A DNA stretch of 43,501 bases from Clostridia bacterium (GTDB lineage Bacteria; Bacillota; Clostridia; Oscillospirales; CAG-272), in assembly GCA_017450885.1 (NCBI GenBank), contig JAFSSR010000011.1:1-43501 (forward strand), written 5' to 3'. Of this stretch, positions 41,300 to 43,501 are shown one piece after another; within the stretch, counting starts at the first letter, position 1; every line of letters starts with the position of its first letter. Made by a program: the position numbers and the translations under genes. The notes under the pieces are model-generated. The model saw nothing but the letters and a program-made list of their open reading frames with translations. It was not told the DNA's origin and did not search any database.

Positions 41300-42871
41300 T
41301 TACGGATTGACACTATCGTGTGCAGCAGTGACCGCTTCATTAAGCTGAGCGATCAAAGCACCGAGCTGCTCGGAAGAATACTCGTCATACCCGTTTGCAG
41401 AAAGCCCGTCTCTGATCGTTTCATAAAGAGTAATAAGGGCTGTCTGCTCCTGCGTAGGAGTTTCGGCTGCTGTTGCGGTGTTGTATTCCGATTCCGCATC
41501 ACCGTAGGCTGTTGCGAGTTCACTTACCGTATAGGTATGAGGAGTCGGAGTCGGCTCAGGCGTGTTGTTCTCAGTCACAGCGGCTGGAGGATTTTCCTTC
41601 AGATCGGTATTCTGAGCCGGAACGAGGGTGATGTCAGTAGCGAACTGGAGGTTAAAGACCGCTTTGTCAAGCACGTCGTTGGAAACCGCCATGTTTGCGT
41701 TGGTGACCGCCTCGCCGTCAAGCCAAACGATCGCACTGATCTGATAGGAGGTGTTCTTCGCCATCGAGTCGAGGATGACCGTGGAATTGGTAGGATTGCC
41801 GGAATAGTCACAGAGATAAAGATCACCTGTACTAAGGTTGGCACGCGCGTATGAAAGAACTCTCGCATTTCCAACGTTCTGGGCATTGCCGAGATTCTGA
41901 ACAAACGCGACCCTGATCGCTTTCAGGTACTGAGAAGCAACGTTCTGGTCATCGCCTTCAACGTTTTCACCCTGGTCGTTCTTGAACCAAAGATTGCTGC
42001 CGTTTCCACGTGTGATATCCGAGCTGCTGTCGGTATAAACACGCTGCGCATCCTCTACCTGAAGAAGAAGCTTTCCGTTGGATACGGTATCTTCCGACTT
42101 GTTCACCGCATTGAGACGGAGCGCCAGGTCGATCACATAACCGTAGGTCTCGCCATCTTCATCCACTATCACACGTACGCCGTATCCGGTTCCGGTGTAT
42201 TCGCCGCTTTCGGAATTATAGGACTTAAGATCGGTGTTAATGAGATCGACAATTCGTCCGTCGAAGCCAAATTCGGGAACCGAGAAGATGTGTTCCCCAA
42301 GGGCTCCGGTGGGAACCTGAGTAATTACCTTCTTTGCATCATCAATAGTATAGAATTCTTCGCTATTGGCTTTTTGAATGTAATTACCTTCGTTGTCCTG
42401 AATGGGGTCGCCATCTGCGTTTACGTAAGAGGTATAGGCTGAAGCGCCTTCTCCCACTGTAACTGTAACGAACGCTTCGTTATTTGCCATGACGGCATTC
42501 AGTTTTGCGGGTTTAAGCCAAACGTCTTCAAGTCCGTATGCCGCATCATTGAGGTTTACGATGTTTCCCCACGTGATGTTAGCATCAGCAGGCAACTTGG
42601 TCCCTCCTGCGTACGTACCCGAATCGCCACGTCCGGATTCAATATCACTAAACAATCCGGTTGAGGGCATAAGGGCAATCTCAAGACTTCCGTTGCCTAC
42701 CACCGACGTATCAATACCGCGTACTTCGGGCGCCGTGGAGAGTGTGAACCACGCGTAAGTCGAAGTGACCAGCATGACAGTGGAGATCAGCAACATGACG
42801 AGTGCCGCGGAAAGACGACGCTTAATGGAAACGGTGCTCTTTTCTTTCCGCTTTGTTGTGGAATTTGCCAT
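41300..42871 (-). CDS. Surface-fibre subunit (523 aa)
   Basis: An N-terminal export helix (about 20-40) ends TSTYAWFTLSTAPEV. The body shares GNGSLEIAL, ITWGNIVNLNDAAYGLEDV and a K-PAKLN block with the 823-aa and giant proteins, and the C-terminal signature VWLDGEAV near 384 is followed by FNLQFA. A linker TPEPTPTPHTYT then joins a helical end domain of about 85 residues. AAGGAG precedes the ATG, and the leader has a hairpin. The simplest complete member of the family, with strong ribosome binding site and structured leader, it is the best candidate for the major fibre subunit. Confidence 0.78.
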   Translation of the reverse strand: MANSTTKRKEKSTVSIKRRLSAALVMLLISTVMLVTSTYAWFTLSTAPEVRGIDTSVVGNGSLEIALMPSTGLFSDIESGRGDSGTYAGGTKLPADANITWGNIVNLNDAAYGLEDVWLKPAKLNAVMANNEAFVTVTVGEGASAYTSYVNADGDPIQDNEGNYIQKANSEEFYTIDDAKKVITQVPTGALGEHIFSVPEFGFDGRIVDLINTDLKSYNSESGEYTGTGYGVRVIVDEDGETYGYVIDLALRLNAVNKSEDTVSNGKLLLQVEDAQRVYTDSSSDITRGNGSNLWFKNDQGENVEGDDQNVASQYLKAIRVAFVQNLGNAQNVGNARVLSYARANLSTGDLYLCDYSGNPTNSTVILDSMAKNTSYQISAIVWLDGEAVTNANMAVSNDVLDKAVFNLQFATDITLVPAQNTDLKENPPAAVTENNTPEPTPTPHTYTVSELATAYGDAESEYNTATAAETPTQEQTALITLYETIRDGLSANGYDEYSSEQLGALIAQLNEAVTAAHDSVNP

Positions 42872-42910
42872 TTTGTTTCTCCTTTCGGAATTGATTTTCT
42901 GCGTGTTTTT

Positions 42911-42922
42911 CCCCCGCCGGGG
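42911..42922 (-). promoter_or_regulatory. Leader hairpin of the 523-aa subunit gene
   Basis: CCCC-CGCC-GGGG in the leader, loop about 44 bases before the ATG. Two further hairpins lie upstream in the same 126-base gap: ATTAGTCGCTT with AAGCGAGTAAT (42928-42955, one mismatch) and CCCGC with GCGGG (42970-42983). Confidence 0.55.
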
Positions 42923-42997
42923 TATATATTAGTCGCTTTGGGGGAAGCGAGTAATATCCTTTTTCCGGTCCCGCTCTCGCGGGTGAAGCGATGGTCG

Positions 42998-43501
42998 TCA
43001 TCCTGTCGTCTGAGCCTCGCTTCTCTTAAGACGGAATGTCATCATAGTGCCCAGGTGTCCGCCTATCTTGGAGTTGTCGGTGTCGACGTCGTCTCCTTCA
43101 AGCCAGAGCACCACGGTGTACTTATGCACCTCCTTCTGTTTGACCTGCGTCTGTCCGCCCTGCGCTATCAGCGTGGGCGAGATGAACTTGTCAGGTACTA
43201 TGCGGTAGTAGGTCACGCCGTTTGCCGAACGGACGACCTCAAACTGGTCGCTGTCGGGGGCAAGCTGCATGATCGGCAGATCTATGTATCCACGGGTGTC
43301 GTCGTCCTTGGGGGGCAGCGCCTCCGCCTCGCCCGTAGTTGAGTTGGCGTGAGCGTAGAAGCGCATCTTGCCGTCCTCAAAAAGCATCACCCAGGCGGCT
43401 GTCGAAAGGTTAAGGCTTTCGGAAGTGAGCTCAAGATCCCACTCGTAGTCGACTATGCTTTCGCCCTCGTTGCGGATGTAGTAGGTGTAAGCGAAGTACT
43501 C
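42998..43501 (-). CDS. Surface-fibre family protein, C-terminal part (partial)
   Basis: The gene enters from the right edge; 167 codons are visible in frame to the stop. The visible sequence begins EYFAYTYYIRNEGESIVDYE, then an AAWVMLFEDGKMRFYAHAN beta region, and ends with the family signature VVLWLEGDDVDTDNSKIGG followed by the final strand TMMTFRLK. Because the N terminus is missing, the export leader cannot be checked. It shares direction and family signature with the downstream genes, so the operon continues beyond the window. Confidence 0.75.
   Translation of the reverse strand, partial: EYFAYTYYIRNEGESIVDYEWDLELTSESLNLSTAAWVMLFEDGKMRFYAHANSTTGEAEALPPKDDDTRGYIDLPIMQLAPDSDQFEVVRSANGVTYYRIVPDKFISPTLIAQGGQTQVKQKEVHKYTVVLWLEGDDVDTDNSKIGGHLGTMMTFRLKRSEAQTTG

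Noticed and set aside
17984..43501. Sortase-assembled pilus
   Set aside because: No sortase gene, LPXTG motif or C-terminal sorting signal was found in any exported protein.

Overview
The window looks like a Gram-positive, Clostridia-type chromosome segment (Bacillota, probably a gut or anaerobic lineage). The evidence is the strong AGGAGG-like ribosome binding sites, a type III glutamine synthetase end, sigma-A promoters that match consensus almost exactly (TTGACA-N17-TATAAT three times), an smpB-ssrA pair, MntP, DUF523 and YgjV proteins, and ER-type (SipW-like) signal peptidases. Species cannot be named from the sequence.

Positions 1-17,700 hold mostly ordinary chromosomal genes in short units. 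In order these are: the end of a glutamine synthetase; a palindromic intergenic element; a divergent zinc-ribbon/PspC gene and XRE regulator sharing a two-fold operator; an M3 oligopeptidase; smpB and tmRNA; a Na/Pi cotransporter; an unknown acidic protein; DUF523 and YgjV proteins; an alpha/beta hydrolase coupled to a VanX-like dipeptidase; and a ZIP transporter. These are followed by a diguanylate cyclase, a HEAT-repeat protein, an ASRT-like protein, a NagB-like isomerase, a radical SAM protein and a tandem-Nudix protein on the plus strand. A minus-strand mntP, thiN and HAD set closes this part. Strong palindromic hairpins separate most units.

Positions 17,984-43,501 are different: fifteen genes on the minus strand, closely spaced, with no convincing internal terminator, running off the right edge. 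Read in the direction of transcription they are a partial surface-subunit gene, two large subunits (523 and 823 aa), a 330-aa subunit, a SipW-like signal peptidase, a membrane-anchored McrB-type AAA+ ATPase, a coiled-coil partner protein, a 443-aa subunit and a second SipW-like peptidase. Then come a beta-helix protein, a 219-aa camelysin-like protein, a 470-aa exported protein, a 1,916-aa giant, an Lgt-like membrane protein and a leucine-rich-repeat membrane protein. The subunits share an N-terminal export helix ending in T-Y/F-A-W-F/I-T-L-S and a C-terminal W/Y-L-E/D-G signature. No sortase or LPXTG motif is present.

I infer that this long operon encodes a SipW-dependent, TasA/camelysin-like surface fibre or sheath. 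It would be matured by two signal peptidases and possibly assembled or remodelled by a repurposed McrB-like ATPase. The combination is, to my knowledge, not a described system, and it is the main discovery candidate here.
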